The notes: a model not told the origin generated them from the sequence alone. 51,348 bases of DNA from Ruminococcus sp. (GCA_019417865.1 DYCW01000432.1:1-51348); one strand, 5' to 3'. Positions 42,968-51,256 are shown, numbered from the stretch's first letter. Numbers and translations: made by a program.

Positions 42968-44143
42968 GTGAAATTGTATTATTTTATCGCACTGCTTTGC
43001 AGCAGCATGTTATTTTCCAGTTGTCTGACTGGCTGCCAGACCGTACAGCAAACCGTTACCACTATGGAACAGAATGTTTCTGGCACACTGACCACAACTG
43101 CACCAGTACAAACAACCGTTACCAAAATGACAACCACCGAATTGCTGAAACCATTTGACTATACGATTTGCTTTTCCGGTGATATTTGCATTGAGGATAA
43201 TGCTTACACCACACAGTACTGGAAAAGTTGTGGCGAAGATATTACACAATGTATAGATGCTACTATGATAGACCATATGCGGTCAGCAGATATTTGCTTT
43301 ATCAACAACGAATTTCCATATTCCACAAGGGGAAGTGCAACAGTCGGGAAAGACTATACTTACCGTGCCGATCCTGCGAATGTCAAAGTACTGCCGGAAT
43401 TGGGCGTGGATATTGTTTCATTGGCAAACAATCATGCATATGACTACGGAGAGGCGGCATTATTGGATACACTGGATACCCTGCAAAATGCGGGGATTCC
43501 CTATGTGGGAGCTGGAAAGAATTTAGAGGAAGCTTCTTCGATTTATTATTATGAGTTGGATGGTTTTACAGTAGCATTTGTGTCTGGTACTCGTGTGGAA
43601 TGGGAGGAATTAACCAAGGGGGCAACTGAGAATGAACCGGGTGTATTCCGAACAGTTGATCCCACTTTGCTCTATGAACGGGTAGAAGAGGCAGATCAAA
43701 ATGCAGATTATGTGGTTGTCTATATGCACCGGGGCATTGAGGGGGTCACGTATCTGGAGGATTACCAGCTGACAACTGGAATCGGTCTAATGGATGCTGG
43801 GGCAGATGCTGTCATTGGTGACCATACACACTGTCTGCAAGGTATTGATTTCTATCAGGATAAACCCATTGTCTATTCCCTTGGGAACTACTGGTTCAAC
43901 GGCAAGACCATGGATACCATGCTGGCAGAGCTGCATATTACCGGAACAGCAGAAAAGTATGAGGTGCAGTTGCAGTTGGTGCCAGCGATACAGTCCAACT
44001 GTCAGGTGACCTATATCGAAGACCCATCTGAACAGGATCTGTTCTATCGAAATATGGAAAATATGTCCTATGGTATTTCGATTGATGAGAATGGTGTGGT
44101 GACAGATACGGATGGACAAGTGCCTACACAAAAACCGTTTTGA
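42968..44143 (+). CDS. CapA-family lipoprotein (poly-gamma-glutamate synthesis type)
   Basis: 391 aa from GTG 42968 with SD GGGAGAG 7 nt upstream. The signal MKLYYFIALLCSSMLFSSCL ends in LTGC. A Thr-rich linker precedes the metallophosphatase-like CapA domain: ICFSGDICIEDNAY, CFINNEFPYSTRGSA, DIVSLANNHAYDYGEAALLD, VVYMHRGIEG and GADAVIGDHTHCLQG. CapA proteins are linked to capsule or poly-gamma-glutamate synthesis, but no cap genes are here; this may be a secreted phosphoesterase. Surface-anchored by lipid. Confidence 0.9.
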   Translation: MKLYYFIALLCSSMLFSSCLTGCQTVQQTVTTMEQNVSGTLTTTAPVQTTVTKMTTTELLKPFDYTICFSGDICIEDNAYTTQYWKSCGEDITQCIDATMIDHMRSADICFINNEFPYSTRGSATVGKDYTYRADPANVKVLPELGVDIVSLANNHAYDYGEAALLDTLDTLQNAGIPYVGAGKNLEEASSIYYYELDGFTVAFVSGTRVEWEELTKGATENEPGVFRTVDPTLLYERVEEADQNADYVVVYMHRGIEGVTYLEDYQLTTGIGLMDAGADAVIGDHTHCLQGIDFYQDKPIVYSLGNYWFNGKTMDTMLAELHITGTAEKYEVQLQLVPAIQSNCQVTYIEDPSEQDLFYRNMENMSYGISIDENGVVTDTDGQVPTQKPF

Positions 44144-44159
44144 AATGCAATACAACCGC

Positions 44160-44189
44160 TTGACAGAATTGTGCATTCTGTGCTATGAT
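44160..44189 (+). promoter_or_regulatory. Promoter for the dockerin protein gene
   Basis: TTGACA (44160-44165), 18-nt spacer, extended TGC-TATGAT (-10 at 44184-44189). Confidence 0.7.
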
Positions 44190-44300
44190 AATTGTATCCT
44201 CTATATCAGACGCTATTGCAATAGAGGACTCGATACCAATGGGGAATTTCAGATAAAAACAAGGGTTTTCATTATCAATAAAAAGAAAGGATGAATCTGT

Positions 44301-45737
44301 ATGAATCCATCAAGAAAGCATCGTGTCTGTGGCGTATTGGCAGCAGCTTGTCTGCTGGCAGCTGTAACCGTACCAACCGTGCAGAGGGGATTGTCGCTGC
44401 CGTCTATGTCTCTTTCGGTTTCTGCTGCTGAAACTACAACATATGGCGATCTGACACTTTTGCTGTATAGTGATTATGTTGAAGTATCAGACTGTAATAT
44501 ATCTGCAACCAGTGTAAAAATTCCGTCTAAAATGGGTGGTAAGCCTGTGCGTGTCATTGGTGAACGGGCGTTCTATGGCTGTACCAATCTGCAAAGTGTT
44601 ACTATTTCTGAGAATGTGCAGATTATCGGGGATAATGCCTTTGCCTATTGTAGTGCCCTGACAGAACTTGCTTTACCAGAATCGGTGACAGCAATCGGCG
44701 ATTCTGCCTTTTATGGTTGCTCCGGTTTGACGAGTTTGCCATTGCCGACACAGCTGCTGCAAATTGGCACATCTGCCTTCGATGGCTGTACCGGTTTGAC
44801 ATCGCTGGAACTGCCAGCTTCGGTTACGACATTGGGGGATAATGTCTTTGCAGGCTGTACAAGCTTACAACAAATTACAGTTGCAGATGGCAATTCTGTA
44901 TTTACTTCTGTAGACGGTGTTCTGCTGAATCAGGCACAGACTACGCTGATTCGTTATCCGATTGCAAAGGGCGGCAGCTCTTACACAGTACCGACAACGG
45001 TTACAGAGCTGGCACCGTTTGCCTTTGAGTCGTGCACCAGTTTGACCGATATTGCCTTGCCGAATATGCTACGTAACATTGGAGCCTGGGCATTAGCCAA
45101 TACGGGTTTGACCGCATTGAACATGCCGAACGGTGTCAGAACGGTAGAGGATCATGCATTTTGTGCCTGCACCGCACTGACCGATGTAAAGCTTTCCTCC
45201 AATTTACAGACACTGGGGACTGGTGCATTTTGGGGCTGTACGGCACTGAGCAGTGTTGTACTACCGAGCAGACTGCAATCTATCAGCTATTGTCTGTTCT
45301 ATGGCTGTACAAATTTGCGTGCAGTTACTGTGCCCGCAAGTGTGCAGACCATTGAGGATGAGGCGTTTTCTGGCAACAGCAATCAAATTGCTGTGACTGT
45401 CTATACAGGCTCCTATGCACAGGAATATTTTCAAAATCAGATAGATTATGCAAATTCACAGGGATTTGACCCCAAGTATTCTCTTATCCCGTTAGATCCG
45501 CCTGAAATCATGAAGGGTGATCCTAACAATAATGGGGTTGTTGAGGTAGAAGATGCGGTTCTGGTGCTGCAAACTTATGCACAGCAGTCAGCTGGATTGT
45601 CTGTAGAAATTTCAGATGCCGTCTTTGCTGCCATGGACGTAGATGAAGATGGAAAGATTGCAGTGGAAGATGCGGTGAAAATTCTGACATATTACGCACG
45701 AAAGTCCGCAGGTTTGGAGGCAAGCTGGGATTTTTAA
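44301..45737 (+). CDS. Secreted BspA-type leucine-rich-repeat protein with C-terminal dockerin
   Basis: 478 aa. A signal peptide spans about residues 1-40 (hydrophobic core GVLAAACLLAAVTVPTV). Residues about 75-370 form LRR_5 (BspA-type) repeats, with units such as AFYGCTNLQSVTI, AFAYCSALTELALP and AFDGCTGLTSLELP. A type I dockerin begins at residue 406: GDPNNNGVVEVEDAVLVL, then a second duplicated calcium loop in DVDEDGKIAVEDAVKILTYY. Dockerins bind cohesins of scaffoldins, so the protein is likely displayed on a cellulosome or cell surface, possibly for adhesion. The TAA stop coincides with the left edge of the IS605 element. Confidence 0.93.
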   Translation: MNPSRKHRVCGVLAAACLLAAVTVPTVQRGLSLPSMSLSVSAAETTTYGDLTLLLYSDYVEVSDCNISATSVKIPSKMGGKPVRVIGERAFYGCTNLQSVTISENVQIIGDNAFAYCSALTELALPESVTAIGDSAFYGCSGLTSLPLPTQLLQIGTSAFDGCTGLTSLELPASVTTLGDNVFAGCTSLQQITVADGNSVFTSVDGVLLNQAQTTLIRYPIAKGGSSYTVPTTVTELAPFAFESCTSLTDIALPNMLRNIGAWALANTGLTALNMPNGVRTVEDHAFCACTALTDVKLSSNLQTLGTGAFWGCTALSSVVLPSRLQSISYCLFYGCTNLRAVTVPASVQTIEDEAFSGNSNQIAVTVYTGSYAQEYFQNQIDYANSQGFDPKYSLIPLDPPEIMKGDPNNNGVVEVEDAVLVLQTYAQQSAGLSVEISDAVFAAMDVDEDGKIAVEDAVKILTYYARKSAGLEASWDF

Positions 45738-45753
45738 CCTCCAGTAGCAAGAA

Positions 45754-45788
45754 GTCGCCCACCTCTAAGGTGGGGGATGAATTGCGAC
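45754..45788 (+). repeat. Left-end hairpin of the IS605 element
   Basis: Nested subterminal palindrome recognised by the Y1 transposase: inner 7-bp stem with CTA loop and outer 5-bp stem GTCGC / GCGAC. Confidence 0.85.
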
Positions 45789-45799
45789 CTCATCCAAGC

Positions 45800-45828
45800 T
45801 TGACAAATTCGGAAGAATATGTTTTAAT
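45800..45828 (+). promoter_or_regulatory. Promoter of tnpA
   Basis: TTGACA (45800-45805) and TTTAAT (45823-45828), 17-nt spacer, 37 nt before the tnpA start. Confidence 0.65.
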
Positions 45829-45864
45829 AAAATCAGTCGAATAAAAGAAAAGGGCTGATGGACT

Positions 45865-46281
45865 GTGGAATTAGACAACAATGCACATTCGGTATTTTTG
45901 CTGTACTATCATCTTGTACTTGTTGTAAAATATCGGCGGAAGGTGTTCGATGATGAAATTTCCGACAGGGCTAAAGAGATATTTGAGTACATATCGCTGA
46001 ATTACAATATCACATTGCAGGAGTGGAACCACGACAAAGACCATGTACATATCTTGTTCAAGGCTCATCCGAACTCTCAAATCAGCAAATTCATAAACGC
46101 GTACAAAAGTGCGAGCAGCAGACTTCTGAAAAAAGAATTCCTGCAAATAAGACAAAAGCTTTGGAAAGAATATTTCTGGAGTCAGAGTTTTTGCTTGCTG
46201 ACAACAGGCGGTGCACCCATTGAGGTGATAAAAAAATACATAGAGACTCAAGGTAAAAAGCATGGTAAACAAGGCATATAA
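45865..46281 (+). CDS. tnpA: IS200-type Y1 transposase TnpA
   Basis: 138 aa from GTG 45865. The HUH motif is HVHIL (His60, His62), and the catalytic Tyr is Tyr125 in VIKKYIETQG. YHLVLVVKYRRKVF is the conserved start. As a single-strand HUH transposase it cuts and joins the hairpin-marked ends. It overlaps tnpB by 20 nt. Confidence 0.95.
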   Translation: MELDNNAHSVFLLYYHLVLVVKYRRKVFDDEISDRAKEIFEYISLNYNITLQEWNHDKDHVHILFKAHPNSQISKFINAYKSASSRLLKKEFLQIRQKLWKEYFWSQSFCLLTTGGAPIEVIKKYIETQGKKHGKQGI

Positions 46282-47359
46282 GTTTAGAATCTATCCCAAT
46301 CAAGAACAACAAATCCTGTTTGCCAAGACTTTTGGCTGTGTTCGATTTATCTATAATCGTATGCTGTCGGACAAAATAAAGTATTACGAGGAAACAAAAC
46401 AAAAGCTAAATAACACTCCTGCCCAATACAAGAAAGAATTTGAATGGCTGAAAGAAGTGGATAGTCTTGCTTTGGCTAACGCCCAAATGAATTTGCAAAC
46501 AGCGTACAATAACTTTTTCAGAAGTCCTAAAGTTGGCTTTCCAAAATTCAAATCCAAGAAATCCAATCGAAAAAGTTATACAACAAATTGCGTAAATGGA
46601 AATATTTCTATTGAAAATGGACAGATAAAACTTCCAAAAATCGGACTTGTAAAGCTGAAACAGCATAGAATGATCCCGTCCAGTTATAGGCTGAAATCCG
46701 TGACGGTAAGCCAAACGCCAAGCGGAAAATATTATGCAAGCATTCTTTTTGAGTATGAAAATCAAGTACAAGACAAAGAATTGTATCATTTTTTAGGATT
46801 AGATTTTTCGATGCACGAGCTGTACAAAGACAGTGATGGAAATGAGCCAGCTTATCCAAGGTATTACAGACAGGCAGAAAAACGGTTGAAGCGGGAACAA
46901 CGTAAACTGTCGCATATGCAAAAAGGTTCTAAAAACAGAGATAAGCAAAGAAGAAAAGTAGCAATTCTTCATGAGAAAGTAGCAAATCAAAGGAAAGATT
47001 TTCTGCATAAGCAGTCAAAGAGGATAGCCAATTCTTACGATTGTGTATGTATTGAAGATTTAGACATGAAAGCGATGTCACAAGCATTGCATTTTGGTAA
47101 ATCTGTTTCTGATAATGGGTGGGGAATGTTTGTGACGTTTTTGCAGTACAAACTTGAAGAAATGGGCAAAAAGCTTGTAAAAGTGGATAAGTTCTTTGCA
47201 AGTTCTCAAACCTGTCATGTATGTGGATATAAGAATATAAAAACAAAGAATTTGTCTGTAAGAGTGTGGGATTGTCCTGAATGTGGCACACATCACGACA
47301 GAGATGTAAATGCTGCCATAAACATAAAAAATGAGGGTATGCGAATCGTAAATGCATAA
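46262..47359 (+). CDS. tnpB: RNA-guided nuclease TnpB
   Basis: 365 aa, near-complete length for TnpB. RuvC-like residues are Asp181 in LGLDFSMHELY, Glu265 in VCIEDLDMKAM, and the final Asp in HHDRDVNAAINI (about residues 345-352). A zinc ribbon CHVCGYKN...CPECG lies between. The N-terminal helical domain begins KAYKFRIYPNQEQQ. The protein appears catalytically intact, so it may act with an omega RNA made from the right end to cut DNA at the target motif, helping retention of the element. Confidence 0.94.
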   Translation: MVNKAYKFRIYPNQEQQILFAKTFGCVRFIYNRMLSDKIKYYEETKQKLNNTPAQYKKEFEWLKEVDSLALANAQMNLQTAYNNFFRSPKVGFPKFKSKKSNRKSYTTNCVNGNISIENGQIKLPKIGLVKLKQHRMIPSSYRLKSVTVSQTPSGKYYASILFEYENQVQDKELYHFLGLDFSMHELYKDSDGNEPAYPRYYRQAEKRLKREQRKLSHMQKGSKNRDKQRRKVAILHEKVANQRKDFLHKQSKRIANSYDCVCIEDLDMKAMSQALHFGKSVSDNGWGMFVTFLQYKLEEMGKKLVKVDKFFASSQTCHVCGYKNIKTKNLSVRVWDCPECGTHHDRDVNAAINIKNEGMRIVNA

Positions 47360-47496
47360 CCATAACTTCTATAGAACCGTGGGACGCACGGGGATAGCTC
47401 GCTTATGCTGTAGTCATTGGACTGCTCGAACGAGAACCGACTGTTCGCATTGTGCGAAAGGAAGCCCCCACCTCTTTAGGTGGGGGAGGATGTCAC
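47360..47496 (+). ncRNA. Probable omega RNA scaffold of TnpB
   Basis: The segment from the tnpB stop to the right end folds into several hairpins: CCGTG/CACGG near 47378-47391, TTCGCA/TGCGAA near 47448-47462 and the terminal 9-bp hairpin (47465-47486). TnpB guide RNAs end at the right boundary with a guide read from flanking DNA, here positions from about 47497. Ends of the RNA were not measured. Confidence 0.5.
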
Positions 47497-47528
47497 CGTA
47501 AGAAAATAAAAAAAATTATGGAAAGGGC

Positions 47529-47557
47529 TTGCAAAAAGCCGGATTCTGTAGTATAAT
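47529..47557 (+). promoter_or_regulatory. Promoter of efp
   Basis: TTGCAA (47529-47534) and TATAAT (47552-47557), 17-nt spacer. It lies 33 nt to the right of the IS end and is intact. Confidence 0.75.
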
Positions 47558-47630
47558 AAACTATATACCTGTGCTTTTTGTCCGTATCGGCGAGAGCAGG
47601 AGAAAGAAACAATCACGGAGGTTTATTTTT

Positions 47631-48188
47631 ATGATTTCAGCAGGCGATTTCAGAAACGGTGTTACCTTTGAACTGGACGGCAACGTTGTACAGGTCATTG
47701 AATTTCAGCACGTAAAGCCGGGTAAGGGTGCCGCATTTGTTCGTACCAAGTATAAGAATGTCATCACAGGTGCAGTGGTAGAACGTTCTTTTAACCCGAC
47801 CGATAAGTATCCGACTGCTTATATTGAGCGGAAGGATATGCAGTATCTGTATGAAGACGGCGGTCTGTATTATTTTATGGATATGGAAACCTATGAACAG
47901 CTGCCGATTGACAGCAAGAAGCTGGGCGATGCATTCCGGTTTGTAAAAGAGAATATGGAAGTAAAGGTTTTGTCTTATAAGGGTAATGTGTTCGGCGTAG
48001 AACCGCCGTTCTTTGTAGAATTGGAAGTAACAGAAACCGATCCGGGCTTTAAGGGAGATACGGCTACCAATGCCACCAAGCCGGCAACATTGGAAACCGG
48101 TGCAGAAATTAAAGTGCCGCTGTTCATCAATACAGGGGACAAGATTCGGATTGATACCAGAACCGGGGAGTATATGGAACGTGCATAA
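47631..48188 (+). CDS. efp: Elongation factor P
   Basis: 185 aa from ATG 47631 with SD CGGAGG. Domain I begins SAGDFRNGVTFELDGNVVQV; the loop HVKPGKGAAFVR carries Lys32, the site that meets the peptidyl-transferase centre. Domains II and III (ETDPGFKGDTATNATKPATL and VPLFINTGDKIRIDTRTGEY) are complete. EF-P rescues ribosomes at polyproline. It is separated from pepP by the accessory block but retains its own promoter. Confidence 0.97.
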   Translation: MISAGDFRNGVTFELDGNVVQVIEFQHVKPGKGAAFVRTKYKNVITGAVVERSFNPTDKYPTAYIERKDMQYLYEDGGLYYFMDMETYEQLPIDSKKLGDAFRFVKENMEVKVLSYKGNVFGVEPPFFVELEVTETDPGFKGDTATNATKPATLETGAEIKVPLFINTGDKIRIDTRTGEYMERA

Positions 48189-48288
48189 GTACAGAAATCT
48201 GTACCTTGCATAAAGCCTGTGGCATTTACAGGCAAGCATAACGTCTGTTTCAGCAATGGACAAAAAGAAAAGAAAGAGGGCGGAGCAT

Positions 48289-48759
48289 ATGAATTTAGGT
48301 GACAAGATGTCATATCTGCGTGGCATGATAGACGGCATGGAGCTGGATCTGACAACCACTAAGGAGGGTAAGGTTCTGGCACAGCTGCTGGAAGTGATGC
48401 AGGAAACGGTTTTGTATGTAACGGATTTACAGGATCAGGTGGATGAACTGACAGAACTCTGCGAATCTCTGGATGAAGACCTCGGTGACGTAGAAGCAGA
48501 AATATTCGGTGAAGACGAATATGAGGCAGAAGAGGAAGCAGACGATTTGGATTATGATGAGGACGACGAGGATTTGTATGAGGCAGTCTGTCCGAATTGT
48601 CAGAATACCATTGTGCTGGCAGATTCCGTTTTGGACGAGGGTACGATGCATTGTCCATGCTGCAATGAACTGTTGGAATTTGATTACAGTGAATTGACTA
48701 TGGATGAGCTGGAGGAAATGAAAGAAACGGAAGAAGCAGCGGACGAGCCGGAGGCATAA
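48289..48759 (+). CDS. CD1247-like acidic zinc-ribbon protein
   Basis: 156 aa from ATG 48289 with SD GGCGGAG. The N-terminal helical domain starts LGDKMSYLRGMIDGMELDLT and includes TKEGKVLAQLLEVMQETVLY. A very acidic linker (EAEEEADDLDYDEDDED) follows, then a zinc ribbon CPNCQNT...CPCCNELLEF. Clostridial relatives sit after efp. Function unknown. A terminator follows. Confidence 0.85.
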   Translation: MNLGDKMSYLRGMIDGMELDLTTTKEGKVLAQLLEVMQETVLYVTDLQDQVDELTELCESLDEDLGDVEAEIFGEDEYEAEEEADDLDYDEDDEDLYEAVCPNCQNTIVLADSVLDEGTMHCPCCNELLEFDYSELTMDELEEMKETEEAADEPEA

Positions 48760-48796
48760 AAGCATCATTTTTGTGTGCTGAAAAACAAGAAAATGC

Positions 48797-48836
48797 AAAA
48801 AATAAGCTGGCATGTTTTTGTCGGCTTATTTTTTTA
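48797..48836 (+). terminator. Terminator after the CD1247-like gene
   Basis: AATAAGC (48801-48807) pairs with GCTTATT (48824-48830), extended by A/T pairs, with a T tract to 48835. Confidence 0.8.
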
Positions 48837-48917
48837 AGATGGAAGTCTGCCAGAAGTTTTTTGGCAAATAAAGCAAAACTGGAAAAGCAAAGAACAAGAA
48901 ATGCGTGGAAAAAGTGC

Positions 48918-48946
48918 TTGTATTTTTGCAGAATGCGTGGTATAAT
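48918..48946 (+). promoter_or_regulatory. Promoter of nfnAB
   Basis: TTGTAT (48918-48923), 17-nt spacer, extended TGG-TATAAT (-10 at 48941-48946). Confidence 0.75.
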
Positions 48947-48984
48947 AAATTCACGATATATTTTCAAGAAGGAGAGGGAAAATT

Positions 48985-49809
48985 GTGTTTCCAATCATAG
49001 AAAAAACAGTACTGAATCCGGCTGTTGTAAAGATTAAGCTGGAGGCACCGCTGATTGCAAGAAAAGTATTACCGGGACAGTTTATCATTTTCCGTGTGGA
49101 TGAATATGGAGAGCGTGTGCCGCTCACAGTGGCGGATTACGATCGGGAAGCTGGTACTATCACATTGATTTTCCAGATCGTTGGACATTCCACAGAACGA
49201 CTGGCAGCCCTGAATGCAGGAGATTCCATTCTGGATCTGGTTGGTCCACTCGGCGTGGCAACGGAAATTCCAGAAAATGTGCAGTCGGTTTGTGTAGTAG
49301 GAGGTGGCGTTGGCTGTGCCATTGCCTATCCGCAGGCAAAGCAGCTGTTTGCAATGGGCAAGCAGGTGGATGTGATTGCTGGATTCCGCAGTAAAGATAT
49401 TGTGATTCTGGAGGATGAGTTCCGTCAGTGCAGTAACAATCTGTATTTGTGTACGGATGACGGCACATATGGGCAGAAAGGGTTTGTAACCAATGTGCTG
49501 CAAGAACAAATAGATGCTGGAAAGCATTATGATATGGTAATTGCTATCGGACCGATTCCGATGATGAAATTTGTTTCTAAAGTGACAGAACCATATGGGA
49601 TTCCAACAATTGTTTCTTTGAATCCGATCATGGTAGATGGGACAGGCATGTGCGGCGGCTGCCGTGTCACGGTCGGCGGAGAAATCAAGTATGCTTGTGT
49701 AGATGGTCCAGACTTTGATGGTCACAAGGTAGATTATGACGAATTGATGCGGCGTGACGGTACGTATCGGGAAGAAGAACACGCTTGCAGAATGCAGAAA
49801 ATGCAGTAA
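48985..49809 (+). CDS. nfnA: NfnA: FAD/[2Fe-2S] subunit of ferredoxin:NADP transhydrogenase
   Basis: 274 aa from GTG 48985 (SD AAGGAGAGGG). The N-terminal FAD domain has PGQFIIFRVDEYGERVPLTV; the NAD(P) part has VCVVGGGVGCAIAYP. The C-terminal [2Fe-2S] site is GTGMCGGCRVTV and YACVDGPDFDGH. With the downstream NfnB it forms an electron-bifurcating complex coupling NADH and reduced ferredoxin to NADPH formation. Similar proteins are often misannotated as PyrK or sulfide dehydrogenase subunits; pyrD is absent here. Confidence 0.92.
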   Translation: MFPIIEKTVLNPAVVKIKLEAPLIARKVLPGQFIIFRVDEYGERVPLTVADYDREAGTITLIFQIVGHSTERLAALNAGDSILDLVGPLGVATEIPENVQSVCVVGGGVGCAIAYPQAKQLFAMGKQVDVIAGFRSKDIVILEDEFRQCSNNLYLCTDDGTYGQKGFVTNVLQEQIDAGKHYDMVIAIGPIPMMKFVSKVTEPYGIPTIVSLNPIMVDGTGMCGGCRVTVGGEIKYACVDGPDFDGHKVDYDELMRRDGTYREEEHACRMQKMQ

Positions 49810-49824
49810 TGAAGGAAAGGAGTG

Positions 49825-49844
49825 CCGTTCCAAAACTGGAACGG
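49825..49844 (+). promoter_or_regulatory. Hairpin between SD and start codon of nfnB
   Basis: CCGTTCC (49825-49831) pairs with GGAACGG (49838-49844) around a 6-nt loop. A strong SD-like run AAGGAAAGGAG (49812-49822) lies on its 5' side and the ATG (49856) on its 3' side. Folding removes 20 nt and brings the SD to a usable distance. Confidence 0.55.
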
Positions 49845-49855
49845 TAAAAAGAACA

Positions 49856-51256
49856 ATGGCAAAAGCAAATATGGCACTGGAAAAAGTGCCGATGCCGGAA
49901 CGGGATCCGAAAGAGCGTGCCGCTTGCTTTGAAGAAGTGGCAACTGGCTATACACCGGAAATGGCGATGGAAGAAGCAACTCGCTGCCTGCAATGCAAGG
50001 CAAAGCCCTGTGTGACCGGATGTCCGGTGGGGGTAAAAATTCCGGATTTTATTCAAAAAATGGCAGAAGGCAATTTTCTGGAGGCTTATCAGATCATTAC
50101 AACAACCAACAGCCTGCCAGCGGTCTGCGGCAGAGTCTGCCCGCAGGAATCGCAGTGTGAAGGAAAATGTGTCCGTGGAAAGAAGGGACAGCCGGTCGGC
50201 ATTGGTCGGCTGGAACGCTTTGCAGCAGACTATGCAAGAGAACACGGTAATCTGCAAACGAAGCCAGTACCGTTCAATGGTCACAAGGTTGCTGTGGTCG
50301 GCGGCGGTCCAGCCGGTCTGACCTGTGCCGGTGATTTGGCACGGTTGGGTTATCAGGTGACAGTATTTGAGGCATTTCAGGTTGCTGGCGGTGTGCTGAT
50401 GTACGGCATTCCGGAATTCCGTTTGCCGAAAAAAATTGTACAGCAGGAAATCAAGACGCTGGAAGAACTGGGCGTAGAAATCCGTCCAAATATGGTAATT
50501 GGTAAAATTCTTTCGATTGATGAGCTGATGGAAGACGGTTACGAGGCTGTTTTTGTCGGTTCCGGTGCAGGTCTGCCTCGGTTTATGGGCATTCCGGGAG
50601 AATCATTGGTAGGTGTTTGCTCTGCCAATGAATATCTGACCCGTATCAATTTGATGAAGGGCTACCGGAAGGAATATGATACACCAGTGATTAAGTCCAG
50701 AGCCGTTGCCGTAGTCGGCGGCGGTAATGTGGCAATGGATGCCGCAAGAAGTGCCCTGCGGATGGGAGCGGAGCATGTTTACATTGTATATCGTCGTTCC
50801 GAAGCGGAAATGCCGGCAAGACAGGAAGAAGTCCATCATGCAAAAGAAGAGGGTGTGGAATTTCTGACTTTAAACAATCCAGTAGAGATTCTCGGCGATG
50901 AAAAAACTGGTCGGGTCAGTGGGATGAAATGCATCAAGATGGAACTGGGCGAACCGGATGAAAGCGGCAGACGGCGGCCGGTTGCCATACCGGGTAGTGA
51001 ATATGTGCTGGATGTGGATACGGTTATCATGTCGATTGGGACTTCTCCGAATCCGCTGATTCGTACGACAACGGCTGGTCTGGAGGCAAATAAGCGTGGT
51101 TGTCTGATTGTGAACGAGGACACTATGCAAACCACAAAGGACGGTGTTTATGCCGGCGGTGATGCGGTAACTGGTGCAGCAACGGTGATTCTGGCAATGG
51201 GAGCTGGTAAAAAAGCAGCAGCCTCCATTGACGAATATATCAAATCAAAAGCATAA
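49856..51256 (+). CDS. nfnB: NfnB: NADPH/FAD/[4Fe-4S] subunit of the transhydrogenase (GltA-like)
   Basis: 466 aa from ATG 49856, chosen because the family begins near ANMALEKVPMPERDP. Two iron-sulfur motifs: CLQCKAKPCVTGCP and CGRVCPQESQCEGKC. FAD site: VAVVGGGPAGLTCAGDLARL; NADPH site: VAVVGGGNVAMDAARSALRM; C-terminal GDAVTGAATVILAMGAGKKA. It is homologous to the glutamate synthase small subunit, but there is no large subunit here and it follows nfnA by 46 nt. The start is separated from its SD by a hairpin. Confidence 0.92.
   Translation: MAKANMALEKVPMPERDPKERAACFEEVATGYTPEMAMEEATRCLQCKAKPCVTGCPVGVKIPDFIQKMAEGNFLEAYQIITTTNSLPAVCGRVCPQESQCEGKCVRGKKGQPVGIGRLERFAADYAREHGNLQTKPVPFNGHKVAVVGGGPAGLTCAGDLARLGYQVTVFEAFQVAGGVLMYGIPEFRLPKKIVQQEIKTLEELGVEIRPNMVIGKILSIDELMEDGYEAVFVGSGAGLPRFMGIPGESLVGVCSANEYLTRINLMKGYRKEYDTPVIKSRAVAVVGGGNVAMDAARSALRMGAEHVYIVYRRSEAEMPARQEEVHHAKEEGVEFLTLNNPVEILGDEKTGRVSGMKCIKMELGEPDESGRRRPVAIPGSEYVLDVDTVIMSIGTSPNPLIRTTTAGLEANKRGCLIVNEDTMQTTKDGVYAGGDAVTGAATVILAMGAGKKAAASIDEYIKSKA

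Larger units (their letters stand above)
45738..47496 (+). mobile_element. IS200/IS605-family insertion sequence with tnpA and tnpB
   Basis: About 1.76 kb. Left-end hairpin: CCCACCT (45758-45764) with AGGTGGG (45768-45774), enclosed by GTCGC (45754-45758) and GCGAC (45784-45788). Right-end hairpin: CCCCCACCT (47465-47473) with AGGTGGGGG (47478-47486). It carries its own promoter, tnpA and tnpB in the same direction. No target-site duplication is expected for this family. The left flank ends in TTTAA (45733-45737), a plausible target motif; the left boundary is set there. The right boundary near TCAC (47493-47496) is approximate. Confidence 0.88.

Noticed and set aside
48985..51256. Pair annotated as pyrK plus glutamate synthase small subunit
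   Set aside because: No pyrD or gltB large subunit is adjacent, and the pair matches the NfnAB arrangement in anaerobes.
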